This document shows positions 16,950 to 27,700 of a DNA stretch of 64,000 nt, piece by piece (position 1 is the first letter of the stretch; every line of letters starts with the position of its first letter). The translations under genes and the position numbers were made by a program. The stretch is from Pseudoxanthomonas sp. J35 (GTDB taxonomy: Bacteria; Pseudomonadota; Gammaproteobacteria; Xanthomonadales; Xanthomonadaceae), in contig NZ_AZVB01000022.1 in NCBI RefSeq assembly GCF_000513995.1, forward strand, positions 24,163-88,162, read 5' to 3'. Under the pieces are notes generated by a model. The model saw only the letters and a list, made by a program, of their open reading frames with translations, did no database searches and was not told the origin of the DNA.

Positions 16950-18920
16950 TCAGAGGATGGGAACGAGGCCGGCGCCAAAGGCGGTCAGCATCCGCGTGAG
17001 GATCGACTTCGGGCCGAGGCTGACCTCGGGGAAGTCGCCGACCGGCGCGTAGCAGCGGTGGAAGTCCGGATCGCGGCGCGGCAGCGGCGCCGGGCACTCC
17101 GGGCCGGGCTGGAACTCGTAGTTGGTGGCATAGCGCCACGGCCACAGGTCCAGCACCGGCGAAGCCTCCAGCACCTTGCCCATGCTGTAGTTGAGGCCGG
17201 ACAGCACCGGCGGCCGCGCGCGCGGACCCACCGTCCAGGAATTGGCCGGGGCGATGTCGCGCTCGATGCTGCGCGCCAGCGCCTCGGCGAAGACGGGATC
17301 CTCGATCACCACCACCGCCTCGGTGTTGTAGTTCTCGCTGCGCGGATCGAAGTTGTGGGTGCCGACCACGGCGATGCGGCGGTCGATCACCATCGACTTG
17401 GCGTGCACGCCCATGCGCGGGCCGTCGCCGCGCACCGGCACCGGGCGGTTGGCCGGCGCGCTGGTGCGCAGCAGCGACGGACGCGTCTCGGTACGCAGCT
17501 TGTCCTCGACGCGGCCGTCGTCGCCGCGGCCTGGGCCCGAGCCGGATCCGGAACCGGACCCGGCGAGGCTGCCCAGGCTGCCGGGCACCTCGCTGCGCGC
17601 GGTGGTCGGCGTGGGCGCGGACGGATCGCCCGGCCACCACGCCCCCAGCGACACCGCCACCGGCGGATCGGCCGGGAACGGCTTGTATTCGAAGATGTCG
17701 AAGCCCAGCTCGCGCACGTTGCGGCGCTTGTACTTGTAGGTGAGCGCGTAGACGATCGGGTTGTCGGTCGCCGCCAGGCTGTTGGTCGACACCACCACGC
17801 GCGGCGGTTCGGCGGCCTTGCGCAGGCCGCGGAACACCTCCAGCGCGCTGTCCGACAGCACCAGGTACGGCGTCTGCAGCAGGATCTCGCTGCGCGCGTT
17901 GGCCAGCAGTTCGGCCAGCCCGGGCGCACCGGCTTCCGGATCCGGGCCTTCGTGGTGCTTGGCCGGCAGGTCGGCCAGGTAGGAGACCTTGCCCACCGGC
18001 AGCGCGCGGCTGACGAGGCGTTCGCGCACCAGGTCCTGGTCGGCGGCGGCCTGCGACATCAGCTCGACCCGCTCCGGCACCGCCGGCCGCGACGGCGGCA
18101 TCTCCGGCACGCCCTGCTGCAGCAGCACCTTCGCCACGTCGTCCAGCCGCTCCACCGGCACGCTGCGCGGGTCGGTCCAGTACTCGGCGAAGTTGCGCTC
18201 CATGCCGCGCACCACCGGCCCGGCAACCAGCACGTCGCGGTCGCGGAAGTTGTACTCGGCGTCCCAGTCGTAATAGTCGTCCTGGTAGTTGCGCCCCCCG
18301 GTGATCGCCACCGCGCCGTCCACCACCAGCAGCTTGTTGTGCATGCGCTGGTTGAAGCGGCGGAAGCAGCACAGCACGCTGGCCGCGTAGTGCATGTAGT
18401 TCGGCTTGGCGCGGTTGAAGGTCGGGTTGTAGATGCGCAGCTCCAGGTTCGAGTGCGCGCCGGACAGCGCCGCCAGGATCTGCAGGTCGGCGATCGCCGA
18501 CAGCTGGTCGATCAGCAGCCGCACCTTCACTCCGCGCCGCGCCGCGGCCAGCAGCTCGTCGATGACCAGGCGCGCGCTGTCGTCCTTGTCGAAGATGTAG
18601 GTCTGCAGGTCGATGCGGCGGGTGGCGCTGCGCAGCAGGTTGATCCGGGCCAGCAGCGCGTCGCCGCCGGTGTCCAGGATCAGCGCGTAGTGGCGCGGGC
18701 CCTGCCCGGGCCTGGCCTGCGACTGGGCGAAGGCGGATCCGGCGAGGGCGTGCAGTTCCGAGGGCGTGGCGCAGCGGTCGGCGCGGTCGCATTCCACGGC
18801 GGTGTCGCGCGCGGACACGGCGATCGCGGCGGCGCGCTCGTGCTGGGCGGGGCCGATCGTGCTGCAGGCGGTGGCCGACAACAGCAGGAGCAGGCCGAGC
18901 AGTCGGGCCGCGAGGTTCAC
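16950..18920 (-). CDS. Phospholipase D-family lipoprotein (cardiolipin synthase C-like)
   Basis: A 656-residue protein with a signal peptide and lipobox-like ATAC (Cys19), so probably a periplasmic lipoprotein. Two HKD motifs are complete: HNKLLVVDGAVAITGG (His about 194) and HAKSMVIDRRIAVVGTHNFD (His about 506). A low-complexity Gly-Ser repeat (about residues 445-455) separates the halves. The layout resembles YmdC/ClsC, which makes cardiolipin from phosphatidylglycerol and phosphatidylethanolamine, though ClsC is not a lipoprotein. The GTG start overlaps the yceI stop in GTGA, indicating coupled translation. Confidence 0.88.
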   Translation of the reverse strand: MNLAARLLGLLLLLSATACSTIGPAQHERAAAIAVSARDTAVECDRADRCATPSELHALAGSAFAQSQARPGQGPRHYALILDTGGDALLARINLLRSATRRIDLQTYIFDKDDSARLVIDELLAAARRGVKVRLLIDQLSAIADLQILAALSGAHSNLELRIYNPTFNRAKPNYMHYAASVLCCFRRFNQRMHNKLLVVDGAVAITGGRNYQDDYYDWDAEYNFRDRDVLVAGPVVRGMERNFAEYWTDPRSVPVERLDDVAKVLLQQGVPEMPPSRPAVPERVELMSQAAADQDLVRERLVSRALPVGKVSYLADLPAKHHEGPDPEAGAPGLAELLANARSEILLQTPYLVLSDSALEVFRGLRKAAEPPRVVVSTNSLAATDNPIVYALTYKYKRRNVRELGFDIFEYKPFPADPPVAVSLGAWWPGDPSAPTPTTARSEVPGSLGSLAGSGSGSGSGPGRGDDGRVEDKLRTETRPSLLRTSAPANRPVPVRGDGPRMGVHAKSMVIDRRIAVVGTHNFDPRSENYNTEAVVVIEDPVFAEALARSIERDIAPANSWTVGPRARPPVLSGLNYSMGKVLEASPVLDLWPWRYATNYEFQPGPECPAPLPRRDPDFHRCYAPVGDFPEVSLGPKSILTRMLTAFGAGLVPIL

Positions 18921-19498
18921 TCCGCGCGTTCCTGCAACTGCAGGCTGGCCAGCAGCCAGACCTTGTCGGCGAGCGCCACCTGCCATTCGCGCATGCCGTA
19001 GTCGCTGCGCTGGATGCTGCCGCTGACCTGGATCGGGCAGTCGCGGCCCGGCCGGGCGCAGGCCGACGGCGCGATCTCCAGCGACTGCGGCCGGGTAACG
19101 CCGCGCAGGGTCAGTTCGCCGCGCAGCGTGCCACCGTCGCGCAGCAGGTCGGACGTGTAGGATTCGGACACGAATTCCATCCACGGATGGCGCACGGTGT
19201 CGAAGAAACTGGCTCCGCGCATCCATGCAGTGTAGCGCGGGCGCTCCGGGATCATCGCCTCGGAGGTGGCCACCTGCAGCCGGACGCGGTGCCGCCCGTC
19301 CGGCAGGTGTTCGACCACGCCGTCGAAGCGCGGGAATTCGCCGGCGATGCGCTGGCCGAAGCGGGTCCGTACCTCGAAGCCCAGCCAGCTCTGCCCGTGG
19401 TTGAAGGTGGAAGGCGCGGGCGCGTCCTGCGCCCGGGCCAGGGCTGCGACCAGCACCAGGGCCGCTACCGCCAGCCTCGCCCCCTTCCACGCGCGCAT
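18917..19498 (-). CDS. YceI-family lipid-binding periplasmic protein
   Basis: A 193-residue protein with a signal peptide ending ALARAQ and a lipocalin-like YceI barrel: FNHGQSWLGFEVRTRFG, FFDTVRHPWMEF, LTLRGVTRPQ. Members bind isoprenoids or other amphiphiles. It sits between sixA (4-nt gap) and the phospholipase D gene (4-nt overlap). That placement is compatible with envelope lipid handling. Confidence 0.92.
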   Translation of the reverse strand: MRAWKGARLAVAALVLVAALARAQDAPAPSTFNHGQSWLGFEVRTRFGQRIAGEFPRFDGVVEHLPDGRHRVRLQVATSEAMIPERPRYTAWMRGASFFDTVRHPWMEFVSESYTSDLLRDGGTLRGELTLRGVTRPQSLEIAPSACARPGRDCPIQVSGSIQRSDYGMREWQVALADKVWLLASLQLQERAE

Positions 19499-19502
19499 GG
19501 AA

Positions 19503-20000
19503 TCAGGGCCACCAGAACGCCGCCAGGCGGCCCACGCCCGGTTCGATGGGGGGACCGGCCGGCAGGGAGAGCACCGCCACGGCTGCCGCCGGCATGCCGC
19601 GGTAATCGCCGGACTGGCCGCTGTGCAGCAGCGCCACCAGCCGTTCCAGGCCGGGGTTGTGCCCGACCACCAGCAGCCGCTCGACCTCGGCGTGGGCCTG
19701 CAGCAGGCCGAACAGGGTGCCGGGCGTGGCCTCGTAGATCGACGGCTCCAGCCGCTGCTCGGCGTAGCCGGTGATCGCCAGCACCGCCTCGAGGGTCTCT
19801 CGGGTGCGCCGCGCGGGCGAGCACAGGACCCGGTCCGGCACCAGCCCGCGTTCGGCCAGCCAGCGCCCGGCGGCTTCGGCTTCGGCCAGGCCCTGCGCCG
19901 ACAGCGGACGGTCGATGTCGGCCTGGCCGGGCGCGGCGGGCTCGGCGTGGGCGTGTCGCAGCAGGATCAGTTCGCGCACCGGGAGGGTTCCTTCGTTCAT
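19503..20000 (-). CDS. sixA: SixA-type phosphohistidine phosphatase
   Basis: A 165-residue histidine phosphatase with the nucleophile motif LLRHAHAEP (Arg15-His16) and the second His in [11 protein letters not shown]. The small size and lack of a lid match SixA, which removes phosphate from phosphohistidine on phosphorelay or PTS-Ntr proteins. The ATG overlaps the stop of the ParA-like gene in ATGA. Confidence 0.88.
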   Translation of the reverse strand: MNEGTLPVRELILLRHAHAEPAAPGQADIDRPLSAQGLAEAEAAGRWLAERGLVPDRVLCSPARRTRETLEAVLAITGYAEQRLEPSIYEATPGTLFGLLQAHAEVERLLVVGHNPGLERLVALLHSGQSGDYRGMPAAAVAVLSLPAGPPIEPGVGRLAAFWWP

Positions 20001-20626
20001 GCCTTCAACCACTTCAACAGGGGCTCCCAGTCGGCCTGGTGCTCGCGTACCTGGGCCGATTGGTAGTCGAACAGGCTGCGGCCGAGGCCGACCATGACCA
20101 CGTAGGCCTGGGTATCGCGCAGCTGCGCCACCACCGGATACGGCCAGGTCTGCAGCATCGCCAGCGCCTGCTGGCTGGCATTGGTCCAGGGCTTGCTGCG
20201 GTTGAGTACCAGCCCCACCGGCAGCTTGCGCTGGTGGATCCGCGGCACCTTGGCCATGGTGTTGAGGAAGGCGACCGTGGCCTCGATGTCCAGCGCCGAG
20301 GGCTGCACCGGTACCACCACCGCGTCGGCGTGCTGGAGGAACCCGTCCAGGTCCTCGGCCAGGGCGCCGGCGGGGGCGTCGACCACCACCCGGTCGGCAT
20401 CGTCCGGCAGCCAGCTGCGCCAGGCGCGGCGGCGGCTGCCGTCGATCGGCAGCACCGCGCTGTCCAGTCCGGCGCGACGTTCCGCCCAGCGCGTCGCCGA
20501 GCGCTGCGGGTCGGCGTCCACCAGCACGGTGCGCAGGCCCTGCAGGGCCGAGTGCGCGGCAAGATGGGTGGCGATGGTGGTCTTGCCCACTCCCCCCTTG
20601 GAACCGGCCACCAGGATCGTCTTCAT
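19997..20626 (-). CDS. ParA/MinD-family ATPase
   Basis: A 209-residue P-loop ATPase with the deviant Walker A KGGVGKTT (residues 10-17), Walker A' [11 protein letters not shown] and a VVVDAPAG Walker B. No partner ParB is next to it and it is short, so it is an orphan of the type that positions cellular machines rather than a chromosome partition protein. GGAGG lies 9 nt before the ATG. It heads the four-gene chain with sixA, yceI and phospholipase D. Confidence 0.9.
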   Translation of the reverse strand: MKTILVAGSKGGVGKTTIATHLAAHSALQGLRTVLVDADPQRSATRWAERRAGLDSAVLPIDGSRRRAWRSWLPDDADRVVVDAPAGALAEDLDGFLQHADAVVVPVQPSALDIEATVAFLNTMAKVPRIHQRKLPVGLVLNRSKPWTNASQQALAMLQTWPYPVVAQLRDTQAYVVMVGLGRSLFDYQSAQVREHQADWEPLLKWLKA

Positions 20627-20739
20627 GCGGTCGCTGCCTCCGGATTGGCTGCCCGCAGGGTACACCGGCCCCTCGTGGAGGCGATAGGAAGGCCCGCCCC
20701 GGCGCTGCTATCGTGATCCGGCGCCGTCCAGGAAACCCC

Positions 20740-22218
20740 ATGAGCCAACTGCAGGACCTGACCGCCCTGATCCGGGCCAACACCCCGCTGATTGTGATCG
20801 AGACCCGCGACGAGGAGCGGGTGGTGGAACTGTTCCGGCAGTCGCTTCTGCACGTGTGGCGCGCCCTGCACCGCTGGACGATCACCGAGGGTCTGCGCCG
20901 CCTGGACCTGGACCGGGAGGACCCGGCCGAGGGTCCGCCCGACGCCTCCTACGCGCTGCGCGCCATCCAGGCCGCGGAGCAGCGCGGCATCTACCTGCTG
21001 CTCGATTTCCACCCCTACCTCGGCTATGCCAGCCACCAGCGCCTGCTGCGGGACATCGTCCAGCGCCGCGGCTGCGAACCGCACGTGCTGGTGCTGGTCG
21101 GCGCGAAGGTGGAACTGCCGGCCGAACTGGAAGCGCTGGCGGTGCGTTTCCGCCCGCGCATGCCCGACCAGGCGGCGCTGCTGAAGCTGGTGCGCGAGGA
21201 GGCCGTCGCCTACGCGAAGGAACACGGCGGCCGCCGGGTGGAGGCCGAGGAAGATGCCGTGCGCCAGATCGTGCGCCACCTGCAGGGCCTGGACCTGCAC
21301 GACGCGCGCCGCATCACCCGCCAGCTGATCCACGGCGACGGCGCACTCACCGCCTCGGACCTGCCGCAGCTGGCCCAGCTGAAGTTCGAGCTGCTCAACC
21401 GCAGCGGCCACCTGCATTACGAATACGACACCGCCGGCTTCGACGACGTGGCCGGCGCGCGCCGGCTCAAGCGCTGGATCTCGCAGCGCCGCGCCGCCTT
21501 CGCCGGCAACCCGCCGCCGGGGCTGGATCCGCCGCGCGGGGTGCTGCTGCTGGGCGTGCAGGGCTGCGGCAAGTCACTGCTGGCCAAGGCCATCGCCGGC
21601 GGCTTCGGCGTGCCGCTGCTGCGTCTGGACTTCGGCACCCTCTACGCCAAGTACCACGGCGAGACCGAGCAGAACCTGCGCGCCGCGCTGGCCTCGGCCG
21701 ACCAGCTCGCGCCCTGCGTGCTGTGGATCGACGAGATCGAGAAGGGCGTGGCCGCCGACGCCGGCGATGGCGGGGTGTCGCGCCGCGTGCTCGGCTACCT
21801 GCTGACCTGGATGGCCGAGCGCAGGTCGCCGGTGTTCCTGGTCTCCACCGCCAACCAGGTCCGGCACCTGCCGGCGGAACTGCTGCGCAAGGGCCGTTTC
21901 GACGAGATCTTCTTCGTCGACCTGCCCGATCCGGACACGCGCGTGGAACTGCTGCGCCTGCACCTGGCCTCGCGCGGACTGGAGCCGGAGGGCTTCGCCC
22001 TGCCGGCGCTGGCCGCGGCGGCCAATGGCTTTTCCGGCGCGGAAATCGAGCAGGCCATCGTCTCCGGCCTGTACGCGGCACACGCCGAACAGCGCGCGCT
22101 GGACACCGACCTGTTGATGCAGGAGATCCGCGGCACCCGTCCGCTGTCGGTGCTGATGGCCGAACAGGTCGCCGCGCTGCGCGCCTGGGCGCTGGAACGG
22201 ACGGTGCCGGCGGACTGA
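20740..22218 (+). CDS. Ycf46-like AAA+ ATPase
   Basis: A 492-residue protein with an N-terminal domain of about 230 residues typical of the Ycf46/DUF group and one AAA+ domain. Walker A is GVQGCGKSLLAK (about residue 271), Walker B is CVLWIDEIEKG (about 328), and the arginine-finger region is ELLRKGRFDEIF. In cyanobacteria the homologue is linked to photosynthesis regulation under carbon limitation; in other bacteria the role is unknown. The start follows AGGA with 6-nt spacing. It is divergent from the ParA-like gene. Confidence 0.88.
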   Translation: MSQLQDLTALIRANTPLIVIETRDEERVVELFRQSLLHVWRALHRWTITEGLRRLDLDREDPAEGPPDASYALRAIQAAEQRGIYLLLDFHPYLGYASHQRLLRDIVQRRGCEPHVLVLVGAKVELPAELEALAVRFRPRMPDQAALLKLVREEAVAYAKEHGGRRVEAEEDAVRQIVRHLQGLDLHDARRITRQLIHGDGALTASDLPQLAQLKFELLNRSGHLHYEYDTAGFDDVAGARRLKRWISQRRAAFAGNPPPGLDPPRGVLLLGVQGCGKSLLAKAIAGGFGVPLLRLDFGTLYAKYHGETEQNLRAALASADQLAPCVLWIDEIEKGVAADAGDGGVSRRVLGYLLTWMAERRSPVFLVSTANQVRHLPAELLRKGRFDEIFFVDLPDPDTRVELLRLHLASRGLEPEGFALPALAAAANGFSGAEIEQAIVSGLYAAHAEQRALDTDLLMQEIRGTRPLSVLMAEQVAALRAWALERTVPAD

Positions 22219-22262
22219 GCCACCGGCGCTGCACCCGGGCGGCGGGCGTGGAAGCTCGCGCC

Positions 22263-23180
22263 TCAGCCGACCACGCGGCCCAGCAGCCAGGCCCAGGCCG
22301 GCAGGGTCAGCAGGCACAGCACGATGCCGTAGCCGACCAGGGCCGCGCACAGCCGCGGGGCCAGGCCGTGGGCCATCGCCAGCGCCGCGGCCGAGACCAT
22401 GGTCGGCATCGCCGATTCGAGCACGTTGGCCTGCAGCATCAGCGGTGGCATGCCGAACAGCAGCGACAGCGGCAACGCGATCGCCGGCATCACCAGCAGC
22501 TTCAGCGCCAGGCCGGTGGCCAGCGGGCCGAGTTCCTCGCGCGGCAGGCGCAGGCGGATCGACAGGCCCACCGCCAGCATCACCAGCGGCAGCATCGCGT
22601 CGGCCAGGCGCTGCAGGCCGGAACCGATCCAGTGCGGCGGCTGTTCCGGCATCACCGTCAGGCCCAGCAGCAGCGCCCACACCGGCGGGAAGCGGGCGAT
22701 GCGCAGGGCGACCTGGCGCGGCCCCGGCGGTGCGTCGCCGCTGTAGCGCGCACAGATGTACAGGCCCACCGTCGACAGCAGCATGAAGGTGCCGAACTGG
22801 TCGTACACCACCGCGTACTGGACCGCGTCCTCGCCCAGCAGCGCGCGCATCATCGGGTAGCCGAGGAAGCTGGAGTTGCACAGCCCCACGCACAGCAGCA
22901 GCACCGCGTACTGCTCGCGCCCGAAGTTCCACAGCCGTGCCGCCGCGGTCACCAGCGCCCAGGTGGCGCCCATCAGGATCCACGGGGTCAGCGCCACGCC
23001 CAGCAGCGACCACTGCAGGTGCAGCTGCGGCACGTAGATCAGCACCGCCGCCGGCAGGCACACGTACAGCACCACCAGGTTCAGCACCTCGGAGGCGTTG
23101 TGCGGCAGCAGGGTGGTCCTGCCCATGGCCATGCCCAGGGCGAGCATGGCCAGGATCAGCGCGAATGCATCGAAAGCCAT
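22263..23180 (-). CDS. AEC-family (auxin efflux carrier-like) permease
   Basis: A 305-residue membrane protein with about ten hydrophobic helices in two halves. Each half has a helix break with conserved NxxLGYP-like (SSFLGYPMMRAL) and MPTMVSAAALA segments. Bacterial members export malate, auxin-like acids or other anions; the substrate is not predictable. It follows the 2OG oxygenase gene by 9 nt and is surely cotranscribed with it. Confidence 0.88.
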   Translation of the reverse strand: MAFDAFALILAMLALGMAMGRTTLLPHNASEVLNLVVLYVCLPAAVLIYVPQLHLQWSLLGVALTPWILMGATWALVTAAARLWNFGREQYAVLLLCVGLCNSSFLGYPMMRALLGEDAVQYAVVYDQFGTFMLLSTVGLYICARYSGDAPPGPRQVALRIARFPPVWALLLGLTVMPEQPPHWIGSGLQRLADAMLPLVMLAVGLSIRLRLPREELGPLATGLALKLLVMPAIALPLSLLFGMPPLMLQANVLESAMPTMVSAAALAMAHGLAPRLCAALVGYGIVLCLLTLPAWAWLLGRVVG

Positions 23181-23189
23181 CGTTCCGGC

Positions 23190-23894
23190 TCAGCCGCGGC
23201 GCAGCCACCCGGTGATGCTGTAGCGCGGGCAGCCCGCCCAGGGCGCCACCAGGCTGACCTCGTGCGGTTGCGGCACGCGGAACAGGCTCAGCGAGTTCCA
23301 CAGCGGGGTGAAGGTGTCGATCACCCGGCTCTCCGTGGGATCGAGGAAATGCAGCAGGCCGCCCCAGTCCGGCTTCCAGCCGTGCGACAGGTTGATCACG
23401 TAGGCGAAGGCGCGGTCCTCGTCGCTGGCGTGGTCGCTGTGCGAACGCAGGAAGTGGCCGTGGCGGTAGCGCACGCCGATCGCGCTGGTCATGCGGATTT
23501 CCGCGTCGCCGGTCAGCTGGCGAGCGAAGGCGATGAACTCGGGGCTGTTGAGGAAATCCAGCACCGCGTGCAGGACCAGCTGCGGGTCGCGGCCCTCGCG
23601 GCGCGCGTCGATCATCCGGTAGCGGTCGAAATAGAACTCGAAGCCGTCGCGCGCGCGCGCGGTGGCGGCCTGCAGCAGGCGCGCGTCGTCCCCGCTGCCC
23701 GGCGCCGCCTCGCGCGGCAGTCCCGGCGGCAGCTCGGCGCCGGTGCGCTGGGCGATCTCCCACGGCACCTCGTCGCGCAGGCACTGGTGCAGGCGTGCGG
23801 CGGCGTCTTCCTGCAGGAAACCCGGGATCTGCACCCGGCCGTGGGCGCGCAGGCGCGCGCGCCAGGGCTCGAGCTGGAGGTCGTTGCTGATCAT
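23190..23894 (-). CDS. 2-oxoglutarate/Fe(II)-dependent oxygenase (prolyl 4-hydroxylase-like)
   Basis: A 234-residue double-stranded beta-helix oxygenase. The metal-binding HxD is His152-Ser-Asp154 in FLRSHSDHASD. The distal His is in VPQPHEVSLV, and the 2OG-binding Arg is in the RYSITGWLRR ending. The layout matches the P4H/TPA1-like group that hydroxylates proteins or small molecules. The partner substrate is unknown. It is followed by the AEC permease in the same operon. Confidence 0.88.
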   Translation of the reverse strand: MISNDLQLEPWRARLRAHGRVQIPGFLQEDAAARLHQCLRDEVPWEIAQRTGAELPPGLPREAAPGSGDDARLLQAATARARDGFEFYFDRYRMIDARREGRDPQLVLHAVLDFLNSPEFIAFARQLTGDAEIRMTSAIGVRYRHGHFLRSHSDHASDEDRAFAYVINLSHGWKPDWGGLLHFLDPTESRVIDTFTPLWNSLSLFRVPQPHEVSLVAPWAGCPRYSITGWLRRG

Positions 23895-23969
23895 GGTCGC
23901 GCCGGACCGCGCCTGCGTGGTGGAAACGCGCCTATTGTCGCACGCGCCCCGCGGGGCGCGGCCCGGCGG

Positions 23970-24599
23970 TCAGGGCCAGGCCGGCGGATTGGCCTGCCAG
24001 TAGGCCTGCACTTCGGCCAGGGTCGCGCGGTCTTCCTCGCGCCAGTCCGGCAGCAGGCGGGCATAGGCGGACGTGCCGGACCACTGCTGCGGCTCGGTGC
24101 GCACCGCGGCGGCGTACCAGCTGGCCGCTTCGGCCTTGCGGCCCACCTTCCAAAGCGCCATCGCCAGGGTCGGCGGCTGCCACGACGGCGTACTCGGCCA
24201 GCCGCCGAGCAGCGACTGCCACTGTTCCAGGGCGCGCCCGGGCTCGCCGGCGCGGTACAGGTCCCAGGCGTAGTTCCAGGTCACCGCGCGGGCCAGGCGC
24301 TGGTTGCTGGCGGCGGCCTTCTGCGCGGCGCGGTACAGCTCCTCGCCCAGCTCCATGCGGCCGGAACGCATCGCCACGCGCGCCAGCTGCGCGCGCGACT
24401 CCACGTCCGAAGACCTGCGCGCGATGTTGGCGGCGAGCCGATCCACCACCGCGTCGCCGTCGCCCTGCACGGCGACGATGGCGCGGGTCGTGTGTGGATC
24501 CTCGTCGAAGTAGAACTCCTTCGGTGCCGGCAGGCTCTGCGCCTGCGCCAGCAGCGCGCACAGGGCCAAGGCGGCCGCGAGCGGTAAACGCAACTTCAT
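23970..24599 (-). CDS. Secreted TPR-like protein, unknown function
   Basis: A 209-residue protein with a clear signal peptide (AALALCALLAQAQ). About six short helices follow in TPR-like pairs (ELGEELYRAAQKAAASNQ; RALEQWQSLLGGWP; AEAASWYAAAV). No enzyme motif is visible. It is probably a periplasmic scaffold. It is divergent from the large oxidoreductase gene and separated by 149 nt. Confidence 0.75.
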   Translation of the reverse strand: MKLRLPLAAALALCALLAQAQSLPAPKEFYFDEDPHTTRAIVAVQGDGDAVVDRLAANIARRSSDVESRAQLARVAMRSGRMELGEELYRAAQKAAASNQRLARAVTWNYAWDLYRAGEPGRALEQWQSLLGGWPSTPSWQPPTLAMALWKVGRKAEAASWYAAAVRTEPQQWSGTSAYARLLPDWREEDRATLAEVQAYWQANPPAWP

Positions 24600-24696
24600 G
24601 ACTTCATCCCCGGGAACTGACTGCCTCCCCTTGCCTGCATCCTAACCGCTGCAACGCACAGTGGACGAGTGCGGCTCATCACAGAATGGCGCTTGT

Positions 24697-24702
24697 TATG
24701 AT
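24697..24702 (+). promoter_or_regulatory. Extended -10 promoter of the indolepyruvate oxidoreductase gene
   Basis: TATGAT is preceded by TGT, giving the extended -10 form TGnTATGAT. The ATG lies 46 nt downstream. No strong -35 is seen, as is usual for this class. Confidence 0.6.
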
Positions 24703-24748
24703 GCGGCGCCGGGCCGGCGAGGCCCGGTTCCGCCAGACAGGGCCCGCC

Positions 24749-27700
24749 ATGACCAGTACTGCCGAACTGACCTCGCCTTCTTCCGCGAACCTGCCCGGCC
24801 TGGACACGTTCGACGCCGACTACACCCTCGAGCACAAGTACACGCGCCGCGACGGCCGCATCTACCTCAGCGGCGTGCAGGCGCTGGTGCGGCTGCCGCT
24901 GATGCAGCAGCTGCGCGATGCCGCCGCGGGCCTGGATACCGCCGGTTTCATCAGCGGTTACCGGGGCAGCCCGCTGGGCGGTTTCGACCTGGAACTGTGG
25001 CGCGCGCGCAGGCACCTGGAGGCGGCGAAGGTGCGCTTCCAGCCCGGCCTCAACGAGGACCTGGGCGCGACCATGGTCTGGGGCACGCAGCAGACCAACC
25101 TGTTCCCCGGGGCCAGGGTCGATGGCGTCTACGCCATGTGGTACGGCAAGGGCCCGGGCGTGGACCGCTGCGGCGACGTGTTCAAGCACGGCAATGCCGC
25201 CGGCACCTCGAGACATGGCGGCGTGCTGGCGCTGGCCGCCGACGACCACGCCTGCCGCAGCTCGACCCTGCCGCATGGCAGCGAGGACGAGTTCGTCAGC
25301 GCGATGATGCCGGTGCTCAACCCCGCCGGCGTGCAGGACATCCTCGACCTGGGCCTGGTCGGCTGGGCGATGAGCCGCTATACCGGCCGCTGGATCGGCT
25401 TCAAGACCATCGCCGAGACGGTGGAGTCCTCCGCCTCGGTGGACGTGGACCCGTTCGCGCGCCGGATCGTGCTGCCGGAGGATTTCGAGCTGCCGCCGGG
25501 CGGGCTCAACATCCGTTGGCCGGATCCGCCGCTGGAGCAGGAGATGCGCCTGCACCGCTACGCGATCCGCGCCGCGCAGGCCTTCGCCCGCGCCAACCGC
25601 ATCGACCGGATCGTGCTGGATTCGCCGCGCGCGCGGCTGGGCATCGTCACCACCGGCAAGAGCTACCTGGACGTGCTGCAGGCCCTGGAATACCTGGGCC
25701 TGGACGAGGAAGCCTGCCGCGACATCGGCATCCGCGTGTACAAGGTCGGCATGACCTGGCCGCTGGAGCCGCAGGGCATCGCCGCCTTCGCCCGCGGGCT
25801 GGAGGACATCGTCGTGGTGGAGGAAAAGCGGGCCTTCATCGAGCGGCAGATGAAGGAGCAGTTCTACAACTGGCCGGAGGCCTGGGGCCGGCGCCCGAGC
25901 ATCGTCGGCAAGTACGACGAGGCCGGGGAGTGGATCCTGCCGTCCACCGGCGAGCTGACCCCGGCCACCATCGCCGGGGTGATCGGCCGCCGCATCCAGC
26001 GCTTTTTCACGACCGAATCCATCGAGCAGCGCCTGCGCTGGATGGAGGAGAAGGAGGCGGAGATGGCGCTGCCGCGCGCCAACTTCCCGCGCGTGCCGCA
26101 CTACTGTTCCGGCTGCCCGCACAACACCAGCACCCGCGTGCCGGAAGGCTCTCGCGCGCTGGCGGGCATCGGCTGCCACTACATGGTCACGTGGATGGAC
26201 CGCTCCACCGACACCTTCACCCACATGGGCGGCGAAGGCGTCACCTGGGCCGGGCAGGCGCCATTCACCGACACGCCGCACGTGTTCCAGAACCTCGGCG
26301 ACGGCACCTATTTCCACAGCGGCTCGCTGGCGATCCGCCAGGCGGTCGCCGCGAAGGTGAACATCACCTACAAGATCCTCTACAACGACGCGGTGGCGAT
26401 GACCGGCGGTCAGCCGGTGGACGGCCAGCTGAGCGTGCCGGACATCGCCTGGCAGATGCGCGCCGAGGGCATCGACACGATCGTCCTGGTCAGCGACGAC
26501 ATCGGCAAGTGGTCCAGGCGCGAGCTGTTCCCCGCCGGCGTCGAGTTCCACGACCGCAGCGAGCTGGACGCGGTGCAGAAGCGCCTGCGCGAGGTGAAGG
26601 GCGTCTCGATCCTGATCTACGACCAGACCTGCGCCACCGAGAAGCGCCGCCGCCGCAAGCGCGGCAAGCTCGAGGACCCGGCCAAGCGGGTGATGGTCAA
26701 CACCCTGGTCTGCGAAGGCTGCGGCGACTGCGGGCAGAAGAGCTTCTGCGTGTCGGTGCTGCCGAAGGAAACCGAGTTCGGACGCAAGCGCGAGATCGAC
26801 CAGTCCAACTGCAACAAGGACTACTCCTGCGTGCAGGGCTTCTGCCCCAGCTTCGTCACCTTGCACGGCGGCAAGCCGCGCAAGGGGCCGCGCGCCGAGG
26901 CCGCGGCGCTGCTGCAGGACCTGCCCGAACCGGCGTTCCGCACGCGCCTGGACCGGCCCTGGAACATCCTGATCACCGGCGTCGGCGGCACCGGCGTGGT
27001 CACCATCGGCGCGCTGCTGGGCATGGCCGGGCACCTGGAAGGCAAGGGTGCCACCGTCCTCGACCAGACCGGCCTGGCGCAGAAGGGCGGCGCGGTGACC
27101 ACCCACGTGCGCCTGGCGCGCACCCCGGAAGACATCCACGCCGTGCGCATCGCCGCCGGCGAGGCCGACCTGGTGCTGGGCTGCGACATGGTCGTGGTCA
27201 ACGACTACTGGGCGCTGTCCAAGGTGCGCGGCGAACGCTCGGAGGTGGTGCTCAACACCTACGAGGCGATGCCCGGCACCTTCACCACGCGCCCGGACCT
27301 GCACTTCCCGGCGGCGGACATCATCGCCGGCGTGCGCCTGGCCCTGGGCGGGCGCGAACCGCGCCTGCTCGACGCCACCCAGCTGGCCACCGCCCTGCTC
27401 GGCGACGCCATCGCCAGCAACCTGTTCATGCTCGGCTACGCCTGGCAGCTGGGCCTGGTGCCGGTGTCGCACGGCGCGCTGATGCGGGCGATCGAACTCA
27501 ACGGCGCCGCCGTGGAGATGAACCGCCAGGCCTTCGCCTGGGGCCGCCTGGCCGCGGTCGATCCGCACGCGGTGGCCAAGGCCGCCGGCCTGGTCAGCAA
27601 CCCGATGACCGGGGACGAGCGCAGCGCCGACGGCCTGCACCAGCTGCCGCCGGGCGACTGGGAAGGCAGCGAGTTCGGCAGCATCAGCGCGCCGCGCCCG

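Noticed and set aside
12018..19001. A 2327-codon open frame on the plus strand
   Set aside because: It runs antisense to seven well-supported genes and lacks domain-like segments. It is a result of high GC and codon bias leaving few stops on the opposite strand.
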